This document shows, piece after piece, positions 44,301 through 52,328 of a stretch of 64,000 nucleotides of DNA. Source of the stretch: Planktomarina karensis (GTDB lineage Bacteria; Pseudomonadota; Alphaproteobacteria; Rhodobacterales; Rhodobacteraceae). Every line of letters starts with the position of its first letter. Position 1 is the first letter of the stretch. The notes below the pieces were generated by a model. The model ran no database searches and was not told the origin of the DNA. It saw nothing but the letters and a program-made list of their open reading frames with translations. The DNA lies in assembly GCA_951541495.1 (NCBI GenBank), contig CATOCL010000004.1:1-64000 (forward strand). Reading direction: 5' to 3'. The position numbers were made by a program, and so were the translations under genes.

Positions 44301-44892
44301 GCATCCATTGGATGATTACAGTTCTGCTTTAAGGCGATCTGGCGTAATAACTCTCGACCAATTGCTCGAAAAAGTTAAGAATGGACCGCTTGTGGCCAAA
44401 CTGTCAGGCATTGTCTCGGGTAAGCAAGAGCGTAAGTCTGCTCGGGGCAATCGTTTTGCATTCATTCAACTAAGCGACACAACAGGAAATTATGAAGCTA
44501 CAATGTTTAGTGATACATTGGAAGCATGCCGTGATTTTTTAGAAGTAGGGTCTAAAATTGTTATTAGTGTCGAAGCGACAATGGAGTCCGAACAATTAAA
44601 ATTACTATGCCGATCAGCCCAACCAATGGATGGAGCTGTAGCTAAATTTGGAGCCGCTGGGCTCCGCGTTTACCTTGAATCAATCGAAACTATTTCATCA
44701 GTTGCTACTGTCCTTGATGAAGCAACAAAAGTTGTTAAAAATGCTAAAAACGGGCCGATATCGTTTTGTTTAATGGATGATAGCCTACCAGGTGAAGTAG
44801 ATATTGAACTTGGACAAAATTTTTCTGTTACGCCGCAGATCAAAGGGGCTCTTAAAAGTCTTCAGGGTGTATTGATGGTCGAAGATATCTAG
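41392..44892 (+). CDS. dnaE: DNA polymerase III alpha subunit
   Basis: Replicative polymerase catalytic subunit, 1166 residues as expected. An N-terminal PHP domain (FIHLRCHSEYSLLEGALRL) is followed by the polymerase core with GRGSGAGSLVAYAL and the catalytic aspartates in PDFDIDF (residues 403-409), then the fingers and the tandem HhH and OB-fold region (KLSGIVSGKQERKSARGNRFAFIQLSD). It is DnaE1 rather than the error-prone DnaE2, given its length and isolated setting. It converges with slyX; TAGCTGCCAGCTA at 44906-44918 is a small dyad between the two stops. Confidence 0.97.
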   Translation: MEKNLKFIHLRCHSEYSLLEGALRLKKLPELASAMDMPAIAVTDTNNMFCALEFSEVASEAGIQPIIGCQVDLAYDPAAPGEKIRLPAPVVLLAQNERGYENLLMLNSHLYLNSNGELPQVQISELLAHTEGVICLTGGSDGPLGRLLQAGQLAKAQSLVIKLAHGFGDRLYVELQRHPSEDGVVPDAERLSERGLVDLAYSMDLPLVATNDVYFDQTKMYEAHDALICIADGSYVDQQEPRRRLTPQHYLKTQAEMAILFADLPEALENTVEVARRCAFKVYKRDPILPKFADNEVDELRRKSNEGLRQRLAVIQHAVSEEEYQKRLDFELDTIEGMGFPGYFLIVADFIAWTKAQNIPVGPGRGSGAGSLVAYALTITDLDPLRYGLLFERFLNPERVSIPDFDIDFCMDRREEVIKYVQQKYGRDRVGQIITFGALLSKAAVRDVGRVLQMPYGQVDRLSKMIPVEGVKPVSIEKALADEPRLRQEAKAEEVVDRLLNYAQQVEGLLRNASTHAAGVVIGDRPLEQLVPLYQDPRSDMPATQFNMKWVEQAGLVKFDFLGLKTLTVIQNSIDLINRTRELHINSKGHRLYEPKTGTEGDINAIPLDDTLAFELYSAAKTVAVFQVESSGMMDALKRMKPNCIEDIVALVALYRPGPMENIPKYCEVKNGISERELLHPSVDHILDETQGIIVYQEQVMEIARQMAGYSLGGADLLRRAMGKKIQEAMDAEKPKFLTGAASSGVDEKTANDTWDLLDKFANYGFNKSHAAAYAVVSYQTAWLKANHPVEFMAGVMNCDLHLTDKLAVYFHEVRKGLELAFTPPCVNRSQPRFDVLEGALVYGLGALKNVGTEAMHLVVDGRAGKPFVTLFDFARRVDLRRLGKRPLEMLARAGAFDELDRNRNRVFKSLDALVGYSTVIHEQRSSNQVSLFGEAGDDLPEPRLSPVESWLPAEQLGEEFKAIGFYLSGHPLDDYSSALRRSGVITLDQLLEKVKNGPLVAKLSGIVSGKQERKSARGNRFAFIQLSDTTGNYEATMFSDTLEACRDFLEVGSKIVISVEATMESEQLKLLCRSAQPMDGAVAKFGAAGLRVYLESIETISSVATVLDEATKVVKNAKNGPISFCLMDDSLPGEVDIELGQNFSVTPQIKGALKSLQGVLMVEDI

Positions 44893-44931
44893 GTTTTGAC
44901 TGAATTAGCTGCCAGCTAGCTCTTTACGAAT

Positions 44932-45126
44932 TTAGTAATGTGGCGGGCGTTCATCACTAAAAATTATACCGCCACTCTCAGAATCTGGCCCTTGGATTTT
45001 TTTTCCAAAATTTTCCACTAGCTGTGTAAGGTGGCGGAGCTCGCTGTCCTGCTTTGCTACGACATCTGAGAGGTCTTCCATCGCGCGCGTCAGGTGTGCA
45101 ATTTGTTCTTCTAAAGCGTCTGTCAT
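44932..45126 (-). CDS. slyX: SlyX family protein
   Basis: A 64-residue coiled-coil protein of unknown function. Heptad-like LEEQIAHLTRAMEDLSDVVAKQ and the terminal ERPPHY are the SlyX hallmarks. I chose the ATG at 45126; the frame stays open to 45171, but the extra 15 residues are not SlyX-like. It lies between dnaE (convergent) and hisS (divergent). Confidence 0.85.
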   Translation of the reverse strand: MTDALEEQIAHLTRAMEDLSDVVAKQDSELRHLTQLVENFGKKIQGPDSESGGIIFSDERPPHY

Positions 45127-45261
45127 TATATGTATGTGAGTGATTACAGCCCTTCGTTCAAGTAAAAACAATCAGATATAAAATATTGATTGATTCTAAC
45201 TCATATATTGCCCCTTTGCTCTTGGACGGATAGATGCAGGCGAGAGATCGTGAGGTTTTTT

Positions 45262-46761
45262 ATGGGCAAACAAAAAAATGAACCAAGGCCTAAGGCATTA
45301 CCGCCGAAGGGTTTTCGTGATTATTTTAGTGTGGATGTGTCAGCACGTACCGATATGCTCAATAAAATTTCGGAAGTTTACCATCTTTATGGCTTTGAAC
45401 AGTTTGAGAGCAGCGCTGTTGAAACTGTTGAGGCTCTGGGTAAATTTTTGCCTGATGTGGATCGTCCAAATGAAGGAGTTTTTGCTTGGAAAGAAGAGGA
45501 TGACTGGCTAGCGCTTCGCTACGATTTGACAGCTCCTTTGGCCAGAGCTTACGCACAAAATAGGAATGACTTGCCGAATCCCTATCGTCGCTTTGCGATG
45601 GGCCCTGTCTGGCGCAATGAAAAGCCAGGTCCCGGGCGGTTTCGACAGTTTTATCAATGTGACGCGGATACTGTTGGCTCATCAAGTATGGCTGCAGATG
45701 CGGAAATTTGTACAATGCTGTCTGATACTTTGGAACACGTTGGCATCGAGCGTGGTGACTACATTATCCGTGTTAATAATCGAAAAGTTCTTGATGGCAT
45801 AATGGAAAAAGTAGGCCTCATAGAGCCTGATAACCCTAGCAAATTCTCAGAAGAAAAAGGAATTGTTCTCCGTGCGATTGATAAGTTTGACCGACTAGGC
45901 TTTGAGGGTGTTAAGCAGTTATTGGGTCCAGGCCGGGAAGACGGCAGTGGTGATTTCACCACTGGTGCTGGGCTAACAGCTGGACAAATCGATGTTTTGA
46001 TGGGGTTCATGAAAGCCCTAGGATCTACGTCAGATCAAACACTGAATAACTTAATTCATCTCGTAAAAGGCTCAAAAACCGGTGAAGCCGGGGTGCAAGA
46101 GCTGGAGCAGATTTCTGATCTTGTTATAGCCCAGGGGTATGGAACAGAGCGCATACTTCTGGATCCGTCGGTGGTGCGTGGTTTAGGTTATTATACTGGT
46201 CCAGTCTATGAGGCTGAGCTGACATTCGAGATAAATGATGAAAAGGGCCAACTGAGGAAATTTGGATCGGTTGCGGGTGGGGGTAGATATGATGACCTTG
46301 TTAAGCGTTTTACTGGCCAAGAGGTACCTGCTGCTGGGATTTCGATTGGTGTAGATCGTCTGCTAGCGGCCCTGCGAATGAACGGGAAAATGGATAATGA
46401 AAATGTAGGTCCAGTGGTAATTACTGTGATGGACAGAGATCGGATGGGTGACTACCAAGCGATGGTCTCTGAGTTGCGAGGTGCTGGTATTCGTTCTGAG
46501 GTTTACCTTGGAAACCCAAAGAACTTTGGTAATCAACTGAAATATGCAGACAATCGCAAAAGCCCAATCGCTATTATTGAGGGTGGAGATGAAAAAGCTG
46601 CTGGTTTGGTCCAGATTAAGGATTTAATTCTTGGGGCTGAGTTGGCGAAAAAGGCAACTTTGGAGGAATGGAAATCCAGACCCAGCCAAACTACTTGTCC
46701 AAGGAGTGAATTGGTTAAGCATGTTCGTGAGATGCTGCTGGCCCAAGGGCAGACCAATTGA
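45262..46761 (+). CDS. hisS: Histidyl-tRNA synthetase
   Basis: Class II synthetase charging tRNA-His. Motif 2 region RFAMGPVWRNEKPGPGRFRQFYQCDADTVG, the substrate stretch LRYDLTAPLARAYA, the HisA-type motif GLGYYTGPVYE and SVAGGGRYDDLV are all present. At 499 residues it is longer than the E. coli enzyme, as is usual in this group. The ATG at 45262 has GAGG six bases upstream; in-frame codons back to 45190 do not look like protein start sequence. Confidence 0.95.
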   Translation: MGKQKNEPRPKALPPKGFRDYFSVDVSARTDMLNKISEVYHLYGFEQFESSAVETVEALGKFLPDVDRPNEGVFAWKEEDDWLALRYDLTAPLARAYAQNRNDLPNPYRRFAMGPVWRNEKPGPGRFRQFYQCDADTVGSSSMAADAEICTMLSDTLEHVGIERGDYIIRVNNRKVLDGIMEKVGLIEPDNPSKFSEEKGIVLRAIDKFDRLGFEGVKQLLGPGREDGSGDFTTGAGLTAGQIDVLMGFMKALGSTSDQTLNNLIHLVKGSKTGEAGVQELEQISDLVIAQGYGTERILLDPSVVRGLGYYTGPVYEAELTFEINDEKGQLRKFGSVAGGGRYDDLVKRFTGQEVPAAGISIGVDRLLAALRMNGKMDNENVGPVVITVMDRDRMGDYQAMVSELRGAGIRSEVYLGNPKNFGNQLKYADNRKSPIAIIEGGDEKAAGLVQIKDLILGAELAKKATLEEWKSRPSQTTCPRSELVKHVREMLLAQGQTN

Positions 46762-46899
46762 ACCAACTTCAAAAATAAAATCGCGAACCATGGAAACAAT
46801 CGGTAGACTATATCAATTACTAAAGGTTAATTAGTAAAGCTTGGATAACTTTGCCAATTAATCTTTAATCAGCTTAGATGAAATTGAGCATCTTAAAGA

Positions 46900-47331
46900 C
46901 TATATTATACCAATATTGGCGAGTTCGGCCTGTAATTCTGGAGGAAGATCGTCATCACTTGGCCTTGGATGGGTCAAGTCAGGAGGTGAATCTGCGGTGG
47001 GTAAGTATCGCCACCCTTGAAATGCACGTTTTGGCGTCGCAGCCACCTGAACGAGTTTTGGCTCAATGACGATAGCGCAGCGCCTAATGCCGTCTACACC
47101 AAACATTTCATCCAGACGCAAAACCTTTTGTCTACATAGGATAATTCCCTTTATGACCCAGTAAATTGAGCCACCTTTTAACAGTTCTTCGCTTCGTTTT
47201 GGCCACATTCGAGTTACATGCCGGGGCAGTCCATCTGCTGTCCTAGCCGCTGGATTAGCCTGCCAATCAGCTAAGTTTTGAACAGTTTCGGTACCAACAC
47301 TCAATTTTACCAAGTTTATGGTCTCTGACAA
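46900..47331 (-). CDS. DUF1489 family protein
   Basis: A 143-residue soluble protein of unknown function, conserved in alphaproteobacteria. Recognisable stretches are INLVKLSVGTETVQNLADWQ, RHVTRMWPKRSEELLKGGSIYWVIKGIILCRQ and AFQGWRYLPTADSPPDL. It is a single gene, convergent with hisS (138-base gap with no clear terminator) and divergent from nrdJ. I cannot assign a role. Confidence 0.85.
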   Translation of the reverse strand: MSETINLVKLSVGTETVQNLADWQANPAARTADGLPRHVTRMWPKRSEELLKGGSIYWVIKGIILCRQKVLRLDEMFGVDGIRRCAIVIEPKLVQVAATPKRAFQGWRYLPTADSPPDLTHPRPSDDDLPPELQAELANIGII

Positions 47332-47457
47332 TTGTTACTCCATATCTTACTTGAGATTGTTAAAAGATCAGCTTTTGATCAAGGATACAAGTTGACCTTT
47401 TTGGACTGATTGCCTACCGTCATAACCTGCTCGTTCTTTTATTTGGTGGAATTTTAT

Positions 47458-49719
47458 ATGACTCACTTTGATGCCTCTATTGCTGAACAAATTTGGGATA
47501 TGAAATATAGATTTAAAGATGGAGATGGCAGCCCAATTGATGGGACTGTTGAGGACAGCTGGCACAGAATAGCGGGCGCTTTGGCATCAGTGGAAAGCCT
47601 GCCTGAAAAATGGGAAAAAGCGTTTTTTGAGGCACTATCTGATTTTAAATTTCTGCCAGCTGGACGAATAACTGCAGGGGCAGGAACAGAGCGAAGTGTG
47701 ACATTATTTAACTGTTTTGTCATGGGGACCATTCCTGACAGTATGGGTGGTATTTTTGACATGCTTAAAGAGGCTGCTCTTACGATGCAGCAGGGTGGGG
47801 GAATTGGCTATGACTTTAGTACAATAAGACCCTCAGGCGCCAAGGTGAAGGGCGTTGCTGCTGATGCCTCTGGTCCGCTCTCCTTTATGGATGTTTGGGA
47901 CTCAATGTGCCGCACAATAATGTCAGCGGGAAGTCGGCGAGGAGCAATGATGGCCACCATGCGTTGTGATCATCCAGATATAGCTAAGTTTATTATCGCT
48001 AAGCGGGATCCGGCTCGTCTAAGAATGTTTAATGTTTCGGTTCTAGTTACTGACGAATTCATGGATGCTGTGAAAGCAAATGGACCTTGGGATTTGATAT
48101 TTGAGGGAGAAGTTTACCAGACGGTAAATGCCTTGGAGCTTTGGGATCAAATCATGAGTTCAACATTTGAATTCGCTGAGCCCGGTGTAATTTTTATTGA
48201 TAGGATAAATAAAGCTAATAATCTGAATTACTGTGAAACTATTTCGGCCACCAACCCATGTGGTGAACAACCCCTGCCTCCGTATGGTGCTTGTTTGCTG
48301 GGATCTATAAATTTGGCGCGCCTAGTATCGAAGCCTTTTGAAAAAGGTGCTAGTTTAGACGAAATTGGCATGGATAATTTAGTAAAAATAGCAGTTCGAA
48401 TGATGGACAATGTAGTAGACGTGAGCCGCTTTCCCCTTGAGGCACAGGCACGAGAAGCAAAACAAAAGCGGCGTATTGGGCTAGGGGTCACTGGCCTTGC
48501 AGATGCGCTTTTAATGGTTGGATTGCGCTATGGTTCTGAGGAAGCAGCCCTTAAAACTGAGCAGTGGATGCATCAAATAGCGCGAGCGGCATATCTAGCG
48601 TCGGTTGATCTAGCCAAGGAAAAGGGCGCTTTTCCACTTTTTGATCCACAAGGCTATCTATCCAGTGGAGCAATGCAAGAGATGGATACTGATGTGCGTA
48701 ATGCGATTGAAAAACATGGAATTCGGAATGCTTTGCTCACCAGCGTAGCGCCCACAGGCACAATTAGTCTTTATGCAGGTAACGTGTCCTCGGGCATTGA
48801 GCCCGTCTTTGCATATGCATATACGCGCAAAGTTTTGCAGAAAGATGGGTCGCGCACTGAAGAAGAGGTCGTGGATTATGCGGTTCAAATGTGGCGTGAT
48901 AAAATGGGAGAAGCAGAATTACCGGATCACTTTGTAAATGCCCAGACTTTGGCTCCCTTAGATCATGTGCGCATGCAAGCAGCCGCTCAAAAATGGGTAG
49001 ATAGTTCAATTTCTAAAACTATTAACTGTCCAGAAGATATAAGTTTTGAGGCGTTCAAAGATGTTTACATGGCCGCTTGGGATCAGGGTTGCAAAGGTTG
49101 TACCACATACCGTCCTAATGCTGTTACTGGATCAGTTTTATCAGTCTTGGAGACTAGTGAAAAAGCTCCGGAGGTAGATAGTGGAGCCGACGTAGTATAC
49201 ATAAGTGAGCCATTGAACCGTCCGGAAGCTTTGGAAGGGCAGACATATAAAGTGAAATGGCCAGACAGTGAGCATGCGATTTATATCACGGTTAATGACT
49301 TAGTGCTGAATGGACATCGTCGCCCCTTCGAAGTGTTCATCAATTCAAAAAATATGGAGCACTTTGCATGGACCGTTGCGCTTACTCGGATGATCTCAGC
49401 TGTGTTCCGGCGCGGTGGGGACGTGAGTTTTGTAGTGGAGGAGTTGAAAGCTGTATTTGATCCTCGTGGAGGTGCATGGTTAGAAGGAAAGTACATCCCG
49501 TCAATCCTAGCGGCTATCGGCGGCGTAATAGAAGAACACATGGTTAATACTGGCTTTATTTTGGGTAAGGGTATGGGGCTTAAAACTGATCCAAAGGCTG
49601 AGGTGGTGAACTTGTCTCAATCTCGTTCGATGTCATGCTCAAGCTGTGGGCAGTTTGAAATGCGCATGGCGGAAGGTTGTATGACCTGTGCCAACTGTGG
49701 TTACTCTAAATGTGGTTAA
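47458..49719 (+). CDS. nrdJ: Adenosylcobalamin-dependent (class II) ribonucleotide reductase
   Basis: Reduces ribonucleotides to deoxyribonucleotides using a radical from coenzyme B12, independent of oxygen. The 753 residues show the active-site stretches FNCFVMGTIPDSMGG, NPCGEQPLPPYGACLLGSINLARL and VAPTGTISLYAGNVSSGIEP, and a C-terminal zinc/thiol region with C-x2-C pairs (SCSSCGQFEMRM, CMTCANCGY). The ATG at 47458 follows GGTGGA; upstream in-frame codons are not family-like. It ties to cobU, since it needs cobalamin. No nrdAB is visible here. A perfect palindrome follows its stop. Confidence 0.95.
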   Translation: MTHFDASIAEQIWDMKYRFKDGDGSPIDGTVEDSWHRIAGALASVESLPEKWEKAFFEALSDFKFLPAGRITAGAGTERSVTLFNCFVMGTIPDSMGGIFDMLKEAALTMQQGGGIGYDFSTIRPSGAKVKGVAADASGPLSFMDVWDSMCRTIMSAGSRRGAMMATMRCDHPDIAKFIIAKRDPARLRMFNVSVLVTDEFMDAVKANGPWDLIFEGEVYQTVNALELWDQIMSSTFEFAEPGVIFIDRINKANNLNYCETISATNPCGEQPLPPYGACLLGSINLARLVSKPFEKGASLDEIGMDNLVKIAVRMMDNVVDVSRFPLEAQAREAKQKRRIGLGVTGLADALLMVGLRYGSEEAALKTEQWMHQIARAAYLASVDLAKEKGAFPLFDPQGYLSSGAMQEMDTDVRNAIEKHGIRNALLTSVAPTGTISLYAGNVSSGIEPVFAYAYTRKVLQKDGSRTEEEVVDYAVQMWRDKMGEAELPDHFVNAQTLAPLDHVRMQAAAQKWVDSSISKTINCPEDISFEAFKDVYMAAWDQGCKGCTTYRPNAVTGSVLSVLETSEKAPEVDSGADVVYISEPLNRPEALEGQTYKVKWPDSEHAIYITVNDLVLNGHRRPFEVFINSKNMEHFAWTVALTRMISAVFRRGGDVSFVVEELKAVFDPRGGAWLEGKYIPSILAAIGGVIEEHMVNTGFILGKGMGLKTDPKAEVVNLSQSRSMSCSSCGQFEMRMAEGCMTCANCGYSKCG

Positions 49720-49720
49720 G

Positions 49721-49738
49721 CAGAGTTTTAAAACTCTG
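49721..49738. repeat. 18-bp perfect palindrome after nrdJ
   Basis: CAGAGTTTTAAAACTCTG begins one base after the nrdJ stop. As RNA it gives a 5-bp stem with an AU loop; no T-tract follows, so termination is uncertain. Confidence 0.5.
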
Positions 49739-49765
49739 GCCTGTCTCTATACTTTAACAAAAAAA

Positions 49766-49842
49766 TAGCCTAGCCCGTTACCAACCCGAAAGGGATTAGG
49801 CTAATTGGGGCTTTTGCTCCCATAGAGGATATTATTATCCTC
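49766..49842 (+). ncRNA. Candidate structured 5' leader of the DEAD-box helicase gene
   Basis: Two clear hairpins: TAGCCTA (49766-49772) with TAGGCTA (49797-49803) enclosing CCC-GAAA-GGG (GNRA-type tetraloop) and a 10-base asymmetric loop, and GAGGATA-TTAT-TATCCTC (49825-49842). A weaker G-rich hairpin (about 49806-49822) lies between them. DEAD-box helicase genes elsewhere often have structured, cold-responsive leaders; that role here is inference, and no known riboswitch class is matched. Confidence 0.4.
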
Positions 49843-49863
49843 GCAAGATAGAAAGATATTCTG

Positions 49864-51858
49864 GTGAAGCAAGCATTTGCTGACGCGCTAGCTAAGCGTG
49901 GCTATGAGACTTTGACTCCTGTTCAATCGGCAGTTTTGGCGCCTGAGTTAACTCAGGCAGATTTATTAGTTTCAGCACAAACAGGATCAGGAAAGACAGT
50001 CGGCTTTGGCCTTGCCATAGCCGACAGCCTCTTAGGCTCTTTGGAAGAGTTTGGACGTGCCACTAAGCCGCTGGCTTTGGTCATTGCGCCGACTCGGGAG
50101 CTGGCCTTGCAGGTCAAACGTGAGTTGCAATGGCTCTATGCTGAAGCCCGAGCAACCTTAGCCTCTTGTGTTGGCGGTATGGATATGCGCGACGAGCGCA
50201 GATCCTTGGAGCGTGGTGCTCATATTGTAGTGGCTACGCCAGGCCGGCTGCGAGATCATATTGGGCGTGGCTCTATCGATTTGTCTCAGCTGCGGGCGGT
50301 AATCTTGGACGAAGCAGATGAGATGTTGGATCTGGGCTTTAAAGAAGACTTGGAGTTCATTTTGAGTCATGCCCCCGAGACGCGGCGTACCCTGATGTTT
50401 TCGGCGACAGTACCAAAGTCGATAGCGCATCTTGCTAAGTCCTATCAAAAAAATTCCGTGCGGGTGTCTACTGTTGCTGAGAAATCGCAGCATAGTGATA
50501 TCGAATACCGTGCGTTAGGCGTCGCTGCCCGTGATATGGAAAACGGGATTATTAATGTTTTACGCTTTTATGAGGCCCCTAACGCTTTAGTTTTTGCTAA
50601 TACTCGTGTGATGGTCAACCGTTTGACTACACGACTTACGAACCGTGGTTTTTCAGTTGTTAGCTTGTCAGGTGAGCTTAGCCAAAATGAGCGATCTCAC
50701 GCTCTTCAAGCAATGAGGGACGGGAGGGCGCGTATTTGTGTTGCCACAGATGTTGCTGCGCGGGGAATTGATTTACCAAATCTTGATCTGGTGGTTCATG
50801 CTGAGTTACCCACTAACTATGAAATACTGATGCATCGTTCAGGCCGTACTGGTCGAGCAGGTCGCAAGGGCATTTCTGTTCTTATTGTTCCCCCATCGGC
50901 TCGCCGCAAAGCAGAACGTATCTTGCAAGGCGCCAAGGTTGTGGCTGAATGGGCAGCACCACCATCTGCAGATGAAGTAAAGGCTAAAGATCGTGAACGT
51001 TTAATGACGGATCCGTCTTGGCAAGAAGAAATAGGTTCAAAAGAGAAATCGGACGTAGATGAACTGTTGTCACATTTTACTCCCCTTCAAATCGCAGCAG
51101 CTTATTTACGACTATATACTTCGAAGCAATCCGCTCCAGAAGAGCTCGTAGCCATAGACAGTAAAAACTTGAAGGATAGCAAACCCAGCCGAGCTGCTGA
51201 CTTTGGACCGACGGTTTGGTTTTCTATACCGGGTGGAAGATCGAGTGGGACTGTTCCTGGGCGATTGTTGCCAATGATCTGTAATTCGGGGGGGATTACG
51301 AAACATGATATTGGTGCAATTAAAATCCACCCAGAAATTTCTTATTTTGAAATTAAATCAACCAAGGTAAAGGCTTTTAAGCAGGCATTGGGGCCTGATA
51401 TGACTGCTGAAGATGACGTTGTGGTCACGCAAGTGGATGGCCCTCCGGTTGATGTTGGTTTTGAGCGTTCAAAATCAAGGAAACCTTGGGTAGATAAAAA
51501 AATAGAAGTAAATATTCCGTCAAGCGCTCCAGTAGATTGGAACGATGATACGAAACCTAAACAGAGAAAACCCAAAGCTAATGGCCACAACGCAAGTCAG
51601 GCTAAGGAAAGGCCAAAGAATAAAAGTGGATCAGTAGCGAAAAGCAGGCCGGAAGGTGTTGTAGAAAGTTTCAAAAAAAAGTCAAAATCAAAATCTAAAA
51701 AAACTTCGAAGTACCCTAAAGCTGTTGTTGGGGGCGGATTAGCAGTAGAAAAAAATTCAAAAAATTTAGAAAACCCGAAGTCAAAAAGATCAAAAAAGGG
51801 TGGGACTGTAGGAAAGCATAGCTTTGACCCAGGCAAACCCAAGCGGAGGCCCGCTTGA
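49864..51858 (+). CDS. DEAD-box RNA helicase with DbpA-type RNA-binding domain and basic tail
   Basis: ATP-dependent RNA helicase, CsdA/DeaD-like, probably in ribosome assembly or RNA decay. In order: Q-motif region (GYETLTPVQSAVL), AQTGSGKT from residue 38, PTRELA, TPGRLRDHI, DEAD at 149-152, SAT, VATDVAARGID, HRSGRTGRAGRKG. After the core, residues about 445-515 fit a DbpA-type RNA-binding domain (VWFSIPGGRSSGTVPGRLLPMI). The last hundred or so residues are Lys/Ser-rich low complexity. The start is GTG at 49864 because a stop at 49849-49851 blocks extension. The gene follows an unusually folded 140-base leader. Confidence 0.9.
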   Translation: MKQAFADALAKRGYETLTPVQSAVLAPELTQADLLVSAQTGSGKTVGFGLAIADSLLGSLEEFGRATKPLALVIAPTRELALQVKRELQWLYAEARATLASCVGGMDMRDERRSLERGAHIVVATPGRLRDHIGRGSIDLSQLRAVILDEADEMLDLGFKEDLEFILSHAPETRRTLMFSATVPKSIAHLAKSYQKNSVRVSTVAEKSQHSDIEYRALGVAARDMENGIINVLRFYEAPNALVFANTRVMVNRLTTRLTNRGFSVVSLSGELSQNERSHALQAMRDGRARICVATDVAARGIDLPNLDLVVHAELPTNYEILMHRSGRTGRAGRKGISVLIVPPSARRKAERILQGAKVVAEWAAPPSADEVKAKDRERLMTDPSWQEEIGSKEKSDVDELLSHFTPLQIAAAYLRLYTSKQSAPEELVAIDSKNLKDSKPSRAADFGPTVWFSIPGGRSSGTVPGRLLPMICNSGGITKHDIGAIKIHPEISYFEIKSTKVKAFKQALGPDMTAEDDVVVTQVDGPPVDVGFERSKSRKPWVDKKIEVNIPSSAPVDWNDDTKPKQRKPKANGHNASQAKERPKNKSGSVAKSRPEGVVESFKKKSKSKSKKTSKYPKAVVGGGLAVEKNSKNLENPKSKRSKKGGTVGKHSFDPGKPKRRPA

Positions 51859-51897
51859 TTTTGGCTAAGAATAATAATTTTTTTAAAAAATACTGTT

Positions 51898-52050
51898 AGG
51901 GGGATTCACATTACGAATCACCTCTGCTATAAAAAACTCAAGATAAAAACCAGAGTTAAACTGAGCAGTAATTAAGTGTGGGGCTACAAGGTCGCCGTAG
52001 AGATTTCAGGATCGAACAGAGAAGTAGACTAACGGCCCCACACACCTCCT
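51898..52050 (+). ncRNA. Candidate structured RNA upstream of rpsD
   Basis: Three units in a row: an imperfect stem 51900-51907 with 51915-51922; nested CTGCT/AGCAG with AACTC/GAGTT inside (about 51924-51968); and GTGTGGGGC (51976-51984) with GCCCCACAC (52035-52043), a 9-bp GC-rich closing stem over about 50 bases. ACCTCCT, complementary to ribosome-binding sites, follows at once. It does not match 4.5S RNA, tRNA or tmRNA. It could be a small regulatory RNA; no family is recognised and the strand is a guess. Confidence 0.35.
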
Positions 52051-52262
52051 AAATAGTAAAAGTTTACCAGTTTAGAGTGAAAGTGGGTAGCTGCCTCTTA
52101 AATTGTTTCATAATTGATATTTCAATTAAAGAACTGCGTTAAATTTATTGAGTTGCTGTTTCGTTAAAGATATTGGCTGGAGCTTGACATTGAACCCTCT
52201 GGCTGGCATCCGCGTGAGATTGGTGTTGGTGGCCTTCGCAAGAAGATGCCTGTCAGGGTTCT

Positions 52263-52305
52263 CCCAAAGGACAACGCCCTTCAATCGGTCCACCTTGGGC
52301 TTTTT
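52263..52305 (+). promoter_or_regulatory. Terminator-like attenuator in the rpsD leader
   Basis: CCCAAAGG (52263-52270) pairs with CCTTGGG (52293-52299) with one bulged A, followed by C and TTTTT. It ends 10 bases before the rpsD ribosome site AAGGAG (52315-52320). S4 is known to autoregulate in other bacteria; such a role here is inferred. Confidence 0.4.
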
Positions 52306-52328
52306 AAAAACATGAAGGAGATCAGCAG

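Larger units (their letters stand above)
51859..52328. other. 470-base gene-free region: folded segment and rpsD leader
   Basis: No convincing gene on either strand. 51898-52050 holds three hairpin units (see the candidate ncRNA). 52184-52189 is a TTGACA without a good -10. 52263-52305 is a terminator-like hairpin immediately before the rpsD ribosome site. A 174-codon antisense frame from 52126 covers rpsD and is a shadow. Confidence 0.6.

Noticed and set aside
46762..46899. Terminator or small RNA between hisS and the DUF1489 gene
   Set aside because: I found no stem longer than chance in this AT-rich convergent gap.
51976..52043. tRNA, tmRNA piece or 4.5S RNA
   Set aside because: The 9-bp closing stem suggested an acceptor stem, but there is no T-arm or anticodon arm with pairing, no CCA-proximal layout, and no GGAAGCAGC-type SRP loop.
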